From Opitutus sp. (GTDB lineage Bacteria; Verrucomicrobiota; Verrucomicrobiia; Opitutales; Opitutaceae), in contig JANPZY010000001.1 in NCBI GenBank assembly GCA_024707325.1, positions 2,170,501 to 2,234,500 on the forward strand: 64,000 bases of DNA. The letters run 5' to 3'. Position numbers and translations under genes: made by a program. The notes below the pieces were generated by a model, which ran no database searches, was not told the origin of the DNA, and was given only the letters and a program-made list of their open reading frames with translations. Of this stretch, positions 45,268 to 56,744 are shown one piece after another. The first letter of the stretch is position 1, and every line of letters starts with the position of its first letter.

Positions 45268-45363
45268 GGTGAAGTAGGCTGGTTTAGACTCCCAACAGGA
45301 TCCAGAGCGGCCCGCTGGTCACGAGCTCATCACTCGTGACGCGGGTGCGGGGTGAGGGCGTGT

Positions 45364-46848
45364 TCATTTCGCGGCACCGTGGGCGGCCGCCTTCTCCACG
45401 AACTCGCGGATGTCGAGCCCGAGCGCTTGCGCGACACCTGCGCCATAAGCCGGATCGGCGCGGAAGAAGTGGCAGATGGCGCGGAGCTGAATCTCCTGCG
45501 GCACGCCGGCCATGTGGCGGGCGATGTTGCCGCAGAGGCGCTCCCTTTTCGTCGGCTTTGAGCAGACGAAGAGATTGCCCGGTTGCGTGTAGTCATCGTT
45601 GCCGTCGCGGTGATTGTAGCGGGCGGCATCGCCTTCGAGCTTGAGCGCGGGCTCGTTGAAGGCGGGGCACTCTTTCGGTCCGTTGAAGGAGTTGGGCTCG
45701 TAGTTCGGCGAAACGTCCTTCGAGAAGTCGAAGCGCATGGCGCCGTCGCGCTGATAGTTGAACACCGGGCAACGCGGCGCGTTGACGGGCAGTTGCTGGT
45801 AGTTTCCGCCAATGCGGTAGCGCTGGGCGTCCGCGTAGGAGAAGATGCGCGCCTGGAGCATCTTGTCGGGCGAGAAGCTGATGCCGGGAACGATGTTCGA
45901 GGGAGCGAGCGCTGCCTGTTCGACTTCGGCGTGGTAGTTCTGCGGGTTGCGATTGAGCTCGAGAATGCCGACCTCGATGAGCGGGAACTCGCCGTGCGGC
46001 CAGACCTTGGTGAGATCGAAGGGATTGAAGCGCCAGTTGCGGGCCTGCTCCTCGGTCATCACCTGGATGCAGAAACGCCAGCGCGGGAAATTGCCATCGG
46101 CGATCGCGTGGAAGAGATCGCGCTGCGAGGACTCGCGGTCCGTGCCGACGACCGCGGCGGCCTCGGCGTCGGTGTAGTTGGCGATGCCCTGCATGGACTT
46201 GAAGTGGAACTTCACCCAGTGGCGCTCGCCGATCGCGTTGATGAACGAGTAAGTGTGCGAGCCGAAGCCGTGCATCTGGCGCAGGTTCTTCGGAATACCG
46301 CGATCGCTCATGAGGATCGTGACCTGGTGCAGCGACTCCGGCGACAGCGACCAGAAATCCCAAGCGGCGGTGTTGTTGCGGAGATTCGTCTGCGGGTCGC
46401 GCTTCTGGGTGTGGATGAAGTCCGGGAACTTCAGGGGATCGCGGAGGAAGAAGACCGGCGTGTTGTTGCCGACGATGTCCCAGTTGCCCTGTTCGGTGTA
46501 GAAGCGAACGGCGAAACCGCGGACGTCGCGCTCGGTGTCGGCTGCGCCGCGCTCGCCGGCGACGGTCGAGAAGCGGAGGAACGTTTCGCAGGTGTTGCCG
46601 ACCTTGGAGAACAGCTTCGCGGACGTGTATTTGGTGATGTCGTGCGTGACGGTGAACTTGCCGTAGGCGGCGGAGCCCTTCGCGTGCACGACGCGCTCCG
46701 GAATGCGCTCGCGGTTGAAGTGCGCGAGCTTCTCAAGCAGGTGAAAATCCTGGAGAAGGACAGGGCCGCGCGGACCGGCGGTGAGCGAGTTCTGGTTATC
46801 GCCGACGGGGATGCCGGAGGCGGTAGTGAGCTGAGGTGCAGTGGACAT
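45364..46848 (-). CDS. katA: Monofunctional haem catalase
   Basis: 494 residues, clade 3-size catalase. Catalytic His in [13 protein letters not shown], Asn in [14 protein letters not shown], haem ligand Tyr in [16 protein letters not shown]. It decomposes H2O2 in the cytoplasm. It is divergent from oxyR with 116 bp between, the usual OxyR-controlled arrangement. Confidence 0.95.
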   Translation of the reverse strand: MSTAPQLTTASGIPVGDNQNSLTAGPRGPVLLQDFHLLEKLAHFNRERIPERVVHAKGSAAYGKFTVTHDITKYTSAKLFSKVGNTCETFLRFSTVAGERGAADTERDVRGFAVRFYTEQGNWDIVGNNTPVFFLRDPLKFPDFIHTQKRDPQTNLRNNTAAWDFWSLSPESLHQVTILMSDRGIPKNLRQMHGFGSHTYSFINAIGERHWVKFHFKSMQGIANYTDAEAAAVVGTDRESSQRDLFHAIADGNFPRWRFCIQVMTEEQARNWRFNPFDLTKVWPHGEFPLIEVGILELNRNPQNYHAEVEQAALAPSNIVPGISFSPDKMLQARIFSYADAQRYRIGGNYQQLPVNAPRCPVFNYQRDGAMRFDFSKDVSPNYEPNSFNGPKECPAFNEPALKLEGDAARYNHRDGNDDYTQPGNLFVCSKPTKRERLCGNIARHMAGVPQEIQLRAICHFFRADPAYGAGVAQALGLDIREFVEKAAAHGAAK

Positions 46849-46964
46849 GAAGTAACGAGTGGTTGGCCCTGGACGCGGAACCTCCCGCGGGGCGACCGGT
46901 AGATTATCAACTGGCGGGAAAAATGAGAAAGACTAAGTTCCGCTATCAGTAATAGGAGAAACCT

Positions 46965-47837
46965 ATGGAGCTGCATCAACTTCGCTACTTCGTTGCCGTA
47001 GCGCGCACGCGGAATTTCAGCCGCGCGGCGGAGCGCTGCCGTGTGGCTCAGCCCTCGCTGAGCCAGCAGATCATCAAGCTCGAAGAGGAGCTCGGGGAGA
47101 GATTGTTCGAGCGCACGAAGCGGACGGTGGCGCTCACGCCGGCGGGCGAAATCTTTCGTGCGCACGCGGAGCGCGTGCTCGACGAGGTGGAGCTGGCGGG
47201 CGAGAGCGTGCGTGAAGTGAGCGGCATGCAGCGAGGTCGCGTCGTGCTCGGCGCGCTGCCAACGGTCGCGCCTTATTATCTACCGGCTCGACTGCGGGCC
47301 TTTTCGGAAGCGTTTCCCGGGACCGAGGTCGTCGTGCACGAGGACACCACCGATGCGCTCGTGCGTGCGACGATGGGCAAGGAAATCGATCTCGCGCTCC
47401 TCAGTCTGCCGGTCGAACGCGCGGGACTGGCCACGGAGGAGTTTTTCGAGGAGCCGCTGCTCGTCGCCATGCCGGCGGGTCATCGGCTGGCGTCGCGCCG
47501 CGCATTGACGCTGGACGACCTCGCGGAGGAACCGTTCATCCTGATGCAGGAAGGGCACTGCCTCGCCGGACAGGCACTGCAGTTCTGCCGACTCAATGGC
47601 TTCGCGCCGCGGGTGAGTTTTCGCAGCGCGCAGATCGAGACCGTGCTGGCGTTTGTCGCGGAAGGCTGGGGCGTGTCGATCGTTCCCGAAATGGCGCGTA
47701 AACCGGACGTGCAGGGCGTGCGCTACCGCGCGCTCGGCGGCATGAAGCGCTCGATTGGCATCGTGCATCGCGAGGCGCGGCCGCTCAGTCGCGCGGCACG
47801 GACGCTGGTGGAGTTTTTGCGCGGGCGGAAGAAGTAG
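46965..47837 (+). CDS. oxyR: OxyR, hydrogen-peroxide-sensing LysR regulator
   Basis: 290 residues. LysR winged helix at 1-60 (MELHQLRYFVAVARTRNFSRAAE) and a periplasmic-binding-fold sensor. The two redox cysteines are C199 and C208 (EGHCLAGQALQFC), at the same numbers as in E. coli OxyR. Peroxide oxidises them to a disulfide and activates transcription. It is divergent from katA, which it likely controls. An AGGAG ribosome-binding site precedes the ATG. Confidence 0.94.
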   Translation: MELHQLRYFVAVARTRNFSRAAERCRVAQPSLSQQIIKLEEELGERLFERTKRTVALTPAGEIFRAHAERVLDEVELAGESVREVSGMQRGRVVLGALPTVAPYYLPARLRAFSEAFPGTEVVVHEDTTDALVRATMGKEIDLALLSLPVERAGLATEEFFEEPLLVAMPAGHRLASRRALTLDDLAEEPFILMQEGHCLAGQALQFCRLNGFAPRVSFRSAQIETVLAFVAEGWGVSIVPEMARKPDVQGVRYRALGGMKRSIGIVHREARPLSRAARTLVEFLRGRKK

Positions 47838-48001
47838 AGGGATTTTCGATTTTGGATGACCGACTGTCGCTTTGCTCGCGACTCGATTTTCGATTTCGAG
47901 TGGCGCGAGGGCCGGTCGGGACGTGCAATCGGCGCGCGGTTGTGTAGCTTCGAAGCACGCGCGGCTGTGCTGCGATGAAGCGGCGGATGCGCGGCAAATT
48001 T

Positions 48002-48274
48002 ATGGCTACTGCAATCGTGCTCTTGAAGATCGATCACCGGAAGGTGACGGGAACGGCGGAGAAGCTCCTGGAGATCCGCGATATCACCGATGTGTATTCG
48101 GTGTCGGGACGCTGGGATCTGATGGCGATCATCAAGTGCGATTCGATCGACAAGATCGAATACGTGATCACCGACGAGCTGCTCCGCACCGAAGGCATCG
48201 TCGAAAGCGAAACGATGTTTGCCTTCCGCAGCCTCGAAAAACGAGAAGCCGGCCGCGCGATCGACGTGGACTAG
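48002..48274 (+). CDS. Stand-alone Lrp/AsnC ligand-binding (RAM) domain protein
   Basis: 90 residues: ATAIVLLKIDHRKVTGTAEKLL, DITDVYSVSGRWDLMAIIK, DKIEYVITDELLRTEGIVES. This is the C-terminal RAM domain of Lrp-family regulators without a DNA-binding domain. Such proteins form rings and bind amino acids or act as partners. The ATG at 48002 excludes a nine-residue upstream extension (MKRRMRGKF) that lacks conservation. Confidence 0.82.
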   Translation: MATAIVLLKIDHRKVTGTAEKLLEIRDITDVYSVSGRWDLMAIIKCDSIDKIEYVITDELLRTEGIVESETMFAFRSLEKREAGRAIDVD

Positions 48275-48314
48275 CTGAGCACGTCGATGGTGGGAATGAA
48301 GGTTTGGCTCGCGA

Positions 48315-50186
48315 TCAGGCCGCGGGTTTGCGGCGACGGACAATGACCCATCCGAGGACCGCGACGCCCGCGAACGCCGCGTAGGTTGAGGGCTCTGGAA
48401 TCGCAGTGACGCTCAATGTGCCGGTGGTGTAGAGTTGCGAGATATCCCAGGTCAGACCTTCGTCGAGTTCGGGCAGGTCGAGGCTGCTGAAAGTGTCAGT
48501 GGACGTGCCCCAATCGAATAGATCGAAGGAATCGCCCAAGCTCGCGGTGAAGTCGTCGAGAAACTCGATGATGAGTTCACCGCCGAAGGTGAGCAGGCCT
48601 GAAACAACCAACGCATCGTAGTCCGTGCCGCGCCCGAGGCCCCCGATTTCCATGAAGAGATCATTGGTGGAGCCGAAGGTGAGATCTCCGGCGACCGTGA
48701 CGAGCGCGGGGCTGTCGCCAGGAGAATAGCCGCCGTAGAAGACCGCCAAGCCGCTGCCGGTGAAATTACCTCCGCCGCTGACAAGTCCGTTGAAGGTCAC
48801 AGACCCGGCGATCGCGACGCTCGAGCCGGCCGCGGAGTGCAAATCGCCGTTCACGATGGTGTCGACGAGCGTGAGCGTGCCGTAGTTTTGCAGGCCGTCG
48901 CCGTTCTTCAGGCCGTCGCCCGCAAACGTCAGCGTGGCCGCGGTGGCGTAGAGGGTGGCGCCGCTGTTATTCGTGAACGTGCCCCGCTCGCTCTTCAGCG
49001 TGCCACCGGTCACGAAAAACGTGCCGGAGTTCGAGCCGCCGTTCGTGTCGAGCGTGGCGGTCGAAGTGATGGTGACGAACTTGCCCGCTGTGATCGTGGT
49101 CGCGCCCGACAACTCGAGTGTCTGACCGGGACCGAGCGTGGGGTTGGCGCCAAGGAAGGACGAACCGTCGGTGGTGAGCCCGCTGTCGGTGAGTTGGATC
49201 GTGCCGCCGGTCCAATCGAGGAATCCTCCGGGCGTGATGTTGGTCACGTTCAGCGTGCCGCCGGTGATGCGCAGACTGCCGTTGTTGGTGAGATCGCTGG
49301 TGATCGAAACTACGCCGTCGGCGAGCGTGAAAGTGCCATCGTTATCCAACGAGGTCAGCGAGAGTGTTCCCGCCTGCCAGTTCACGGTTCCTCCGTTGGT
49401 AAGATCGCCGTAGGAAAGATCCCCGCCGCTGCCTTTCAAGGTGCCGAGGTTGGTCAGGCTGTCGATCGAGCTGTGTGAGCCCGACTGCACGTCGAGGGTT
49501 GCGCCAGATTGATTGGTGAGACTGGCCACAGCGAACGTGCCGCCGCGCAGTTCGATCGTGCCGGCATTGGTGAATTCGTCTGTGACGGACAACGTGCTGT
49601 CGGTCACGCGGACGGTGGAAGTGGCATTGGTCGTGAGCGTGGCCGTGGAGAATGAACCGCCGTTGACGTGGAGGAGCGCCCCTGCATCCAGCGACGCGGT
49701 GTTCGCCGCGGCGAAGCTGCCGCCGGTCAGCGTGTAGCTGGAGTTCGCTTTGCCGTGGTAGATCGGAAATGTGTGGGCGTCACTCGTCTGCGTGAAGCTG
49801 GCGTCAGTATCGACGTAGGCGGTGGCTTCGGATTTTCTGGCGACTACGTTTCCCACGCCGAGAGTCCACGACAAGGTGTCAAACTGCGCGGTCGATTGAC
49901 GGACGGTGAAAACATTGTGGTGCGTGCCGAACAGATAATAGGTCGGCTGTCCCTTATTGATCGGACCCGGGATGAAGAAATTTGCGCCGCCAAGCGGGAC
50001 AACTTGGTCTTGGTATTCGTTGATGTAACCGAAGGTCACGACGAGCTCGTTGGTCGCGAGGTCGAATTCGTTCCGGTCCAGCGTTGGTGTCATGTCAGCG
50101 CCTTGGGCGCGAAGCGCGGGGCTGCTCCCGAGCAAGGCAAACGTTGAAACGAGAACAGCGAAGGCGCGAAGGGGAGGGCGATGCAT
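48315..50186 (-). CDS. PEP-CTERM-anchored secreted beta-helix/autotransporter-type repeat protein
   Basis: 623 residues. Signal peptide MHRPPLRAFAVLVSTFALL-, then many short repeats (for example NNGSLRITGGTLNVTN, TNGGTVNWQAGTLS, SGATLYATAATLTF) typical of a parallel beta-helix. The C-terminus is a PEP-CTERM sorting signal (IPEPSTYAAFAGVAVLGWVIVRRRKPAA: PEP, membrane segment, Arg cluster). It should be processed by an exosortase and exposed outside; exosortase genes are not in this window. The ATG at 50186 is preferred over 50204. Confidence 0.8.
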   Translation of the reverse strand: MHRPPLRAFAVLVSTFALLGSSPALRAQGADMTPTLDRNEFDLATNELVVTFGYINEYQDQVVPLGGANFFIPGPINKGQPTYYLFGTHHNVFTVRQSTAQFDTLSWTLGVGNVVARKSEATAYVDTDASFTQTSDAHTFPIYHGKANSSYTLTGGSFAAANTASLDAGALLHVNGGSFSTATLTTNATSTVRVTDSTLSVTDEFTNAGTIELRGGTFAVASLTNQSGATLDVQSGSHSSIDSLTNLGTLKGSGGDLSYGDLTNGGTVNWQAGTLSLTSLDNDGTFTLADGVVSITSDLTNNGSLRITGGTLNVTNITPGGFLDWTGGTIQLTDSGLTTDGSSFLGANPTLGPGQTLELSGATTITAGKFVTITSTATLDTNGGSNSGTFFVTGGTLKSERGTFTNNSGATLYATAATLTFAGDGLKNGDGLQNYGTLTLVDTIVNGDLHSAAGSSVAIAGSVTFNGLVSGGGNFTGSGLAVFYGGYSPGDSPALVTVAGDLTFGSTNDLFMEIGGLGRGTDYDALVVSGLLTFGGELIIEFLDDFTASLGDSFDLFDWGTSTDTFSSLDLPELDEGLTWDISQLYTTGTLSVTAIPEPSTYAAFAGVAVLGWVIVRRRKPAA

Positions 50187-50309
50187 GGAAATGTGGCCAT
50201 GCAAAAAAGTTTACAACGCCGCCGCCGGCAAGGCCTTTGGCAGCAAGTGGCTTGCGATAGGCAACCACTTGTTGCGAAAGCGCCGATGCTCGGGCGCTTT
50301 CGGTGAAAT

Positions 50310-51720
50310 TTAAAGCGCGTGAATCGCGCTCTTGCTCACGGCGAGCGGCTTCCTTGACCGCTTCGCTCATCGTCGGGTGTGCGTGGATCGTGCGGGCGAG
50401 GTCTTCAGCGCTGCCGCCGTATTCCATGTGCGTGACGATTTCGCTGATGAGTTCGCCGGCGTTTTTGCCGAGGATCTGCGCGCCGAGAATTTTATCGGTC
50501 GCGGCATCGGCGATGATCTTTACGAAACCGTCCGCGCCATCGTTGGCATGGGCGCGCGCGTTGGCGGCGAAGTTGAATTTGCCGACGTTGACCTTGATGC
50601 CCTTCGCCTTGGCGGCGTCTTCGCCGAGGCCGACCGTCGCGATTTCGGGATCGGTGTAGATGATCGCGGGCATGAGGTCCCAGTTGATGTGACCGGCCTT
50701 GCCGGCGATCCACTCGGCGACGGCGGCGCCGTCTTCCTCGGCCTTGTGGGCGAGCATGGGACCGTCGATCACGTCGCCGATAGCGTAGATAGTGGGCGCG
50801 GTCGTCTTGAGCTTGGCGTCGACCTTGATGCGTTTCTTCTCGGTGAGTTCGACGCCGGCTTTTTCGAGGCCGAGACCGTCGGTAAACGGACGGCGGCCGA
50901 CGGAGACGAGCACTTTGTCGGCTGCAAATTCGAGCACCTTGCCGTCGCGCTCGGCGGTGAGCTTGCCGTTCTTAAAGCCGGTGACCTTCGCGTTGACCTC
51001 AATCTTGAGGCCCTGCTTTTGCAGAAGGCGCGTGAAGTTGCGCACGACGTCAGCGTCGGCGGCGCCGGCGATCTGCGGGAGAAATTCGACGATGGTTACG
51101 TCGGCACCGAGGCGGGCCCAGACGGAGCCGAGTTCGAGACCGATGGCACCGCCGCCCACGACGACGAGTTTCTTCGGCACTTCGGTAAACGCGATGGCGT
51201 GATCGGAAGAAACGATGGTTTTACCGTCGAACTTCAGGAACGGCAGCTCGACCGGCGCGGAGCCGGTGGCGATGACGATGTTACGCGCCTGAAGGCGCGT
51301 GGAATTTTCGATTTTCGATTCGGGATTTTCGACGGGGCGGACTTCGATCTCGTTGGCCGAGATGAGGGACGCTTCACCGGTGACGACGGTGACCTTGCGG
51401 GCTTTGGCGAGAGCGGCGAGGCCGCCGGTCATCTTGCCGACGATGTCTTCCTTCTTCTTGAGCATGGCGGCGACGTCGATCGACAAGCCGTCGATCTTGA
51501 TGCCGTGCTCCGCAGCGTGGTGCTTGTTGAACGCAAAGTGCTCGGACGAGGCGAGGAGAGCCTTGCTCGGGATGCAGCCGACATTGAGGCACGTGCCGCC
51601 GAGGGTGGAGCGCTTGTCCACGAGAGCGACCTTGAGGCCGAGCTGAGCCGCGCGAAACGCGCACACGTAACCGCCAGGGCCGGCGCCGATGACGATGAGG
51701 TCGAAGGAAGTGACAGGCAT
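50310..51720 (-). CDS. lpdA: Dihydrolipoyl dehydrogenase (E3); C-terminal frameshift near 50340
   Basis: 469 residues when corrected. FAD-binding GAGPGGYVCAFRAAQLG, redox disulfide GGTCLNVGCIPSK, NAD-binding VVGGGAIGLELGSVW, and the C-terminal His-Glu pair in HAHPTMSEAV. Without correction the C-terminus runs on into unrelated sequence. Deleting one G of the GG at 50340-50341 gives EAVKEAARVSKSAIHAL and a stop at 50310, the normal end. It reoxidises lipoate of the 2-oxoglutarate dehydrogenase complex; it is third in the sucA-sucB-lpd operon. Confidence 0.92.
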
Positions 51721-51816
51721 GAGTGGAGAGTTGAGGGCTGAGAGTTGAGAGCGTCGGGCCGCTTGGAGTCTCTCAACTCTCAGCTTTCAGCTTCAACTCG
51801 CGCGGCGCGCCGCGTG

Positions 51817-53070
51817 TCAGACCGCGAGCAACAGGCGCGTCGGATCTTCGATCGCCTGTTTCACCTTCACGAGGAAGGTCACGGCTTCCTTGCCGTCGAT
51901 CAGGCGGTGATCGTAGCTCAACGCGAGATACATCATCGGGCGGATGACGACCTGGCCGTTGACCGCGACCGGACGCTCGTTGATTGCGTGTAGACCGAGG
52001 ATGGCGCTCTGCGGCGGATTGATGATTGGCGTGGAAAGCATCGAGCCGAAGATGCCGCCGTTCGTGATCGTGAAGACGCCGCCTTCGAGATCGTTGAGCG
52101 TGATCTTGCCGTCACGGGCGCGCTTGGCGGAGTCGGCGATCGCCTTCTCGATTTCGGCCATGCCGAGCGTGTCGCAATTGCGCACGACCGGCACCATCAG
52201 GCCCTTCTCGGTCGAGACGGCGATGCCGATGTCGTAGTAGTGATTCTGGACGATGGAGTCGCCGTCGATCTGCGCGTTGACGCCGGGCACTTCCTTGAGC
52301 GCGTGCACGACGGCTTTCGTGAAGAACGACATGAAGCCGAGCTTGAGCCCGTTCTTCTTCACAAAGTCGTCCTGATACTTTTTCCGCAGCTCCATGACCG
52401 CGGACATGTCGACCTCGTTGAACGTGGTCAGCATCGCGGCGTTTTGCTGCGCGGCGACGAGACGCTGTGCGATTTTCTGGCGCAGCGGCGTCATCTTCTT
52501 GCGCGTCTGGCGTTCGCCAGCGGAAACGGCGGCGGCCGGAGCGGACTTCGGCGAGATCACCGGAGGCGTGGACGGCGTGAGCAGCGGCGGCACTTCCTTG
52601 GTCGGTTTGGCTTCGGCCGCGGCGAGCATGTCGCCTTTGGTGACGCGGCCGCCCTTGCCGCTGCCGGTGACGGTTTTCGGATCGACGCCGGTTTCCTCCG
52701 CGAGACGGCGCACGGCGGGCGACTGCGCGGTGGCAGCAGCGGCCTGCGCGCTGGCGGGCGGAGCGTAGGGATTGGGAAGCGCGGAGGTCGCCGTGGCGTT
52801 TTCGCCGGTGGAAACCGTCGGGAGCGCGGCGGCATCGGTGTCGATCGTCGCGACCACGTCGCCGATTTTCACTTCGGCGCCTTCCTCGACCTTCAGCGTG
52901 ATTTTACCGGCGCTCTCGGCCGTGCCTTCCGACGTGATCTTGTCCGTCTCGAGCTCAAAGAGCGGCTGGTCCTTTTTGACCACGTCGCCGTTTTGGACGT
53001 GCCACTTGGCGAGCACGCCGGAGCTGATGGACTCGCCCATGGGCGGAATTTTGACGTCGAGGAGGGGCAT
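51817..53070 (-). CDS. sucB: Dihydrolipoyl succinyltransferase (E2 of 2-oxoglutarate dehydrogenase)
   Basis: 417 residues. N-terminal lipoyl domain with the lipoylated Lys in [10 protein letters not shown], an Ala/Pro linker, the E1/E3-binding domain ([20 protein letters not shown]), and the acyltransferase core with the catalytic [15 protein letters not shown]. It transfers succinyl to CoA. It is 55 bp after sucA. The lipA/lipB genes in this window would provide its cofactor. Confidence 0.95.
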   Translation of the reverse strand: MPLLDVKIPPMGESISSGVLAKWHVQNGDVVKKDQPLFELETDKITSEGTAESAGKITLKVEEGAEVKIGDVVATIDTDAAALPTVSTGENATATSALPNPYAPPASAQAAAATAQSPAVRRLAEETGVDPKTVTGSGKGGRVTKGDMLAAAEAKPTKEVPPLLTPSTPPVISPKSAPAAAVSAGERQTRKKMTPLRQKIAQRLVAAQQNAAMLTTFNEVDMSAVMELRKKYQDDFVKKNGLKLGFMSFFTKAVVHALKEVPGVNAQIDGDSIVQNHYYDIGIAVSTEKGLMVPVVRNCDTLGMAEIEKAIADSAKRARDGKITLNDLEGGVFTITNGGIFGSMLSTPIINPPQSAILGLHAINERPVAVNGQVVIRPMMYLALSYDHRLIDGKEAVTFLVKVKQAIEDPTRLLLAV

Positions 53071-53125
53071 GAGGAAAAGGCGCCGATGGCGCAGGGATGG
53101 AAATCGTTGGTGGAGAAAAACAGCC

Positions 53126-55885
53126 TCAGATGTTGAACGCGTCCTGCAGGAAAGCCGCGAGTTCGAACTTGTGCAACGCCAGCGCGCCGACAGCCGGCGA
53201 AGCGGCGGCGTCGCGTCCCGCGTAAAGCGGAACGAAGCCGAAGATCTTCTGGAGGTGCGGGGCGATGAAGGACCACGCGCCCATGTTCTGCGGCTCTTCC
53301 TGGCACCAGACGATGCGGGCGCCCTTGTAGTCGTCGGCGATCTGGAACAGGCGATCGGTGTGGAGCGGATAGAGCTGCTCGACGCGCACGATCGCTGTAT
53401 TCGAAATCTTCCTACGCGCGCGGTGGTCGATGAGGTCGTAGTAAACCTTGCCCGAGCAGAGAATCAGGCGCTCGGCTTTCTCCGGCGCTTCCGGATCGTC
53501 GAGCACCTCTTGGAACGAGCCAGAGGTGAACTCCTCGATGCGCGACGTGGCGGCGGGGTGACGCAGCAGCGACTTGGGCGACATGACGACGAGCGGCTTC
53601 TGGAAATCGCGCTTCATCTGGCGCCGCAGCAGGTGGAAGAACTGCGCCGGCGTGGTCGCGTTGACGACCTGGATGTTGTCCTCGGCGCAGAGTTGCAGGA
53701 AACGCTCGAGACGCGCGGATGAGTGCTCCGGTCCCTGACCTTCGTAACCATGGGGCAGGAGGAGCACGATGCCGCTCGTGCGTTGCCACTTCGATTCGCC
53801 GCTGGCGATGAACTGGTCGATCACGACCTGCGCGCCGTTGGCGAAGTCGCCGAACTGCGCTTCCCAGATGCAGAGCATGTTGGGGTAGTCGAGCGAGTAG
53901 CCGTAGTCGAAGCCGAGCACGGCGGCTTCGGAGAGCAGTGAATTGTAGACGCAGAACTTCGCTTGTTTCTCGGCGAGGTTGATCAACGGCACGTATTTCT
54001 CGCGCGTTTCAGAATCGTAGAGGACCGCGTGGCGATGGCTGAACGTGCCACGCTCGCAGTCCTGTCCGCTCAGGCGCACGGGCGTGCCTTCGAGGAGCAG
54101 CGTGCCGAACGCGAGCGCTTCACCGAAGCCCCAGTCGATCGGGCCGCCTTCCTTGTGTGCCTGCACGCGGTTCTCGAGGAAGCGTTTGATCTTCGGGTTG
54201 ATCTTGAAGTTGGCCGGAACGCGGGTGAGACCGGCGACGACCTGGTCGATCACTTCCTGGCTCACGCCGGTCGGCACCGGATGGTGTTTGTAACTCGGCT
54301 GGAAGATCGCGGTGGAGCCCTCGAATTTGCCGGCTTCGATCGCGGCGGAGCGGGCTTTCGACTTCACCACTTCATTGCTCTTCGCGCGCTCGAAATTCGC
54401 TTCCAGCGCCGCGGAATACTCCATCTTGATGGCCTCGGCTTCCTCGGGAGCGATCGTGCCTTCGCGGACGAGTTTCTCCGTGAGGATCGTGGAGACCTGC
54501 GGGTGCTTCGCGATTTTGCGATAGAGCGTGGGCTGCGTGAACGCCGGTTCGTCGCTCTCGTTGTGGCCATGCTTGCGGTAGCAGACCATGTCGATGACGA
54601 CGTCGCGCTTGAACTTCACGCGAAACTCCAGCGCGAGTTGCGCGATCATGCACACGGCTTCGGCGTCGTCGCCGTTCACGTGGAAAACCGGCGCCTCGAT
54701 CATCTTCGCGACGTCGGTGCAGTAGCGCGTCGAACGCGCATCCGCCGGCTGCGTGGTGAAACCGATCTGGTTGTTGATCACCAGGTGCAGCGTGCCGCCC
54801 GTGCGATAGCCGGGGAGCTGGGAGAAATTGAGCGTCTCGGCCACGATGCCCTGACCGGCGAACGCCGCGTCGCCGTGGATGAGCAGCGGGAGCACGCGGC
54901 GGCGTTCGTCGTTGTCGCCGCGGATGCGCTGGCGTGCGCGGGCCTTGCCCTCGACGACGGGGTTGACGATCTCGAGGTGCGACGGGTTGGCTGCGAGACG
55001 CACTTCGACCTTTTTGCCCGAGGTCGTGTCGAGCACGGCTTCGTAGCCGAGGTGGTATTTCACGTCGCCGTCGCCGCCGACGGACTCGGGGATGTAGTTT
55101 TCCGAGAACTGCTCGAACAACAACTCGAACGGCTTGCGCAGAATCGAGGTGAGGACGTTCAGACGGCCGCGGTGGGCCATGCCCATCACGATCTCTTCCA
55201 CGCCGAGCTCCGGGCACTTTTCGATGACCGAATCGAGCGCCGCGATGAACGTCTCGGCGCCTTCACCCGAGAAGCGCTTCTGGCCGACGTATTTCGTGTG
55301 GAGAAACTTTTCGAAGAGCTCGGCTTTCTGGAGGCGGCGCAGGATGCGCACTCTTTGTTTGGCCGTGAAGCTCGGCTGGTTGTCGGTCGCTTCCATCCGG
55401 GCCTGGAGCCACTCGCGCGCGTCGTGATCCTGCACGTGCATGTATTCCACGCCGATGTGGCCGCTGTAGATTTTCTGCAGCGCATCGAGGATGTCGCGCA
55501 GCTTCATCTGGCCGCCGCCTTTGAAATTCGTGAGCGTGAACGATTCGTCGAGATCCGCCTCGTCCAAACCGAAGTGGGCGAGCGCGAGTCGCGGATGAGC
55601 CGGCGGCGGTTCGCCGAGCGGATCGATGTGGGCCTGCAAATGGCCGTGTGAGCGGTAGGCGTTGATCAGTCGGCCGACCTGCGCCTGCTTGTAGCTGTCG
55701 ACGATGCGCACTCCCGACGCCTGCGCCTGGGCGCCGCTGAACGGCGCCCCGCTGTTGCCCAAGGTGAAACCTTGGAAGAAGGCGCGCCACGTGGCGTCGA
55801 CCGATTCAGGGTTCTGCCGCCAAGCCTCGTAAGCCGCTTCAATGTAGGCGGCGTTCGCATTGGCGGAAAGATTCAATGAATTCAT
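53126..55885 (-). CDS. sucA: 2-oxoglutarate dehydrogenase E1
   Basis: 919 residues, with ThDP-binding segments ([30 protein letters not shown]) and the E1o conserved stretches ([73 protein letters not shown]). It decarboxylates 2-oxoglutarate in the TCA cycle. First gene of sucA-sucB-lpd on the minus strand. Confidence 0.96.
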   Translation of the reverse strand: MNSLNLSANANAAYIEAAYEAWRQNPESVDATWRAFFQGFTLGNSGAPFSGAQAQASGVRIVDSYKQAQVGRLINAYRSHGHLQAHIDPLGEPPPAHPRLALAHFGLDEADLDESFTLTNFKGGGQMKLRDILDALQKIYSGHIGVEYMHVQDHDAREWLQARMEATDNQPSFTAKQRVRILRRLQKAELFEKFLHTKYVGQKRFSGEGAETFIAALDSVIEKCPELGVEEIVMGMAHRGRLNVLTSILRKPFELLFEQFSENYIPESVGGDGDVKYHLGYEAVLDTTSGKKVEVRLAANPSHLEIVNPVVEGKARARQRIRGDNDERRRVLPLLIHGDAAFAGQGIVAETLNFSQLPGYRTGGTLHLVINNQIGFTTQPADARSTRYCTDVAKMIEAPVFHVNGDDAEAVCMIAQLALEFRVKFKRDVVIDMVCYRKHGHNESDEPAFTQPTLYRKIAKHPQVSTILTEKLVREGTIAPEEAEAIKMEYSAALEANFERAKSNEVVKSKARSAAIEAGKFEGSTAIFQPSYKHHPVPTGVSQEVIDQVVAGLTRVPANFKINPKIKRFLENRVQAHKEGGPIDWGFGEALAFGTLLLEGTPVRLSGQDCERGTFSHRHAVLYDSETREKYVPLINLAEKQAKFCVYNSLLSEAAVLGFDYGYSLDYPNMLCIWEAQFGDFANGAQVVIDQFIASGESKWQRTSGIVLLLPHGYEGQGPEHSSARLERFLQLCAEDNIQVVNATTPAQFFHLLRRQMKRDFQKPLVVMSPKSLLRHPAATSRIEEFTSGSFQEVLDDPEAPEKAERLILCSGKVYYDLIDHRARRKISNTAIVRVEQLYPLHTDRLFQIADDYKGARIVWCQEEPQNMGAWSFIAPHLQKIFGFVPLYAGRDAAASPAVGALALHKFELAAFLQDAFNI

Positions 55886-56081
55886 GGAGGGTGAGGGAGC
55901 GCTGGCGGAGCGAGAGTCCCGGAGCTGGACGCCACGGAATCCCGAGCCGCCTCAAACAGAAAATGAGGTCGAATAATCCAGCATGGCTTCGACGCGGACT
56001 CAAGTCCGCCTGTGCGGAGTCGCGGGGTTGCAATCGCGCTTAACGTCAGTAACACCCTCATTAGCTACACCGTCCCTCCCG

Positions 56082-56330
56082 ATGGAATCCGAGGTAAAAG
56101 CCGCACTCATCACTTTGTTGGATGGTATAAAAGCCACTGATGCTTCCGCTGTTTCGCGGGGCATGGCTCGTCTCGACGAAATCGTCGCCGATCCCGGCGT
56201 GCGGCTGCATCCGCAACTTGCTCATTTCCTTCAGAATAGAAGCTACGCCAAGGCGCTCGCCTGGCTGGGCGGCGACTCCGTCCCGGCTGGCCGTTGCGGG
56301 GGTGGGGCCACTCACATCTCTCGCGGCTAA
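56082..56330 (+). CDS. Small soluble protein of unknown function
   Basis: 82 residues: MESEVKAALITLLDGIKATD, then MARLDEIVADPGVRLHPQLAHFLQNRSYAKALAWLGG and a Gly/Cys-rich tail GRCGGGATH. The helical body looks like a compact small helical domain. Not assigned to a family. It is three bases ahead of the SUI1 gene, which suggests co-translation. Confidence 0.65.
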   Translation: MESEVKAALITLLDGIKATDASAVSRGMARLDEIVADPGVRLHPQLAHFLQNRSYAKALAWLGGDSVPAGRCGGGATHISRG

Positions 56331-56333
56331 ATC

Positions 56334-56738
56334 ATGGCGAAGAATCAGAAAATCTCCACCGACGGCGGCCACGGCCTCGCGCAAAATCCGTTCGGGGCGC
56401 TTCAGGGACTTTCGCTACCAACTGGCGTTGGTTCAGCATCTAGCTCGCAATCGGTCGCCCCAAAACCGGCTCCCGCTGCTCCCGCGTCGCGCAACCGCGG
56501 TCGGGTCGATATCAAGCGCGAGACCGGCGGCCGCGGTGGCAAAACCGTCACCGTCGTTTCCGGTTTCACGGGCATCGGTCTCCCCGAAAAGGAAGACCTC
56601 GCGAAGAAAATGCGCGCCGCGTGCGGCTGTGGCGGAACGGTGAAAGACGGCCAGATCGAAATCCAAGGCGACCAACGCGAGACCGTCGCCCGCATTCTTA
56701 CCGAGGCTGGTTTTCGGCCTGTTTTTGCCGGAGGTTGA
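56334..56738 (+). CDS. SUI1/YciH-type translation initiation factor homologue
   Basis: 134 residues. A disordered N-terminal part precedes the SUI1 domain (VDIKRETGGRGGKTVTVVSGFTGIG, MRAACGCGGTVKDGQIEIQGDQRETV). The CGCGGTVKDG motif is the family core. Bacterial YciH homologues affect start-codon selection and stress translation. It is between two small genes in the same orientation. Confidence 0.88.
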   Translation: MAKNQKISTDGGHGLAQNPFGALQGLSLPTGVGSASSSQSVAPKPAPAAPASRNRGRVDIKRETGGRGGKTVTVVSGFTGIGLPEKEDLAKKMRAACGCGGTVKDGQIEIQGDQRETVARILTEAGFRPVFAGG

Positions 56739-56744
56739 TTCAGC

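Noticed and set aside
46849-46964. An explicit OxyR operator between katA and oxyR
   Set aside because: The region is AT-richer and the arrangement predicts one, but I could not pick out a convincing four-part OxyR motif by eye.
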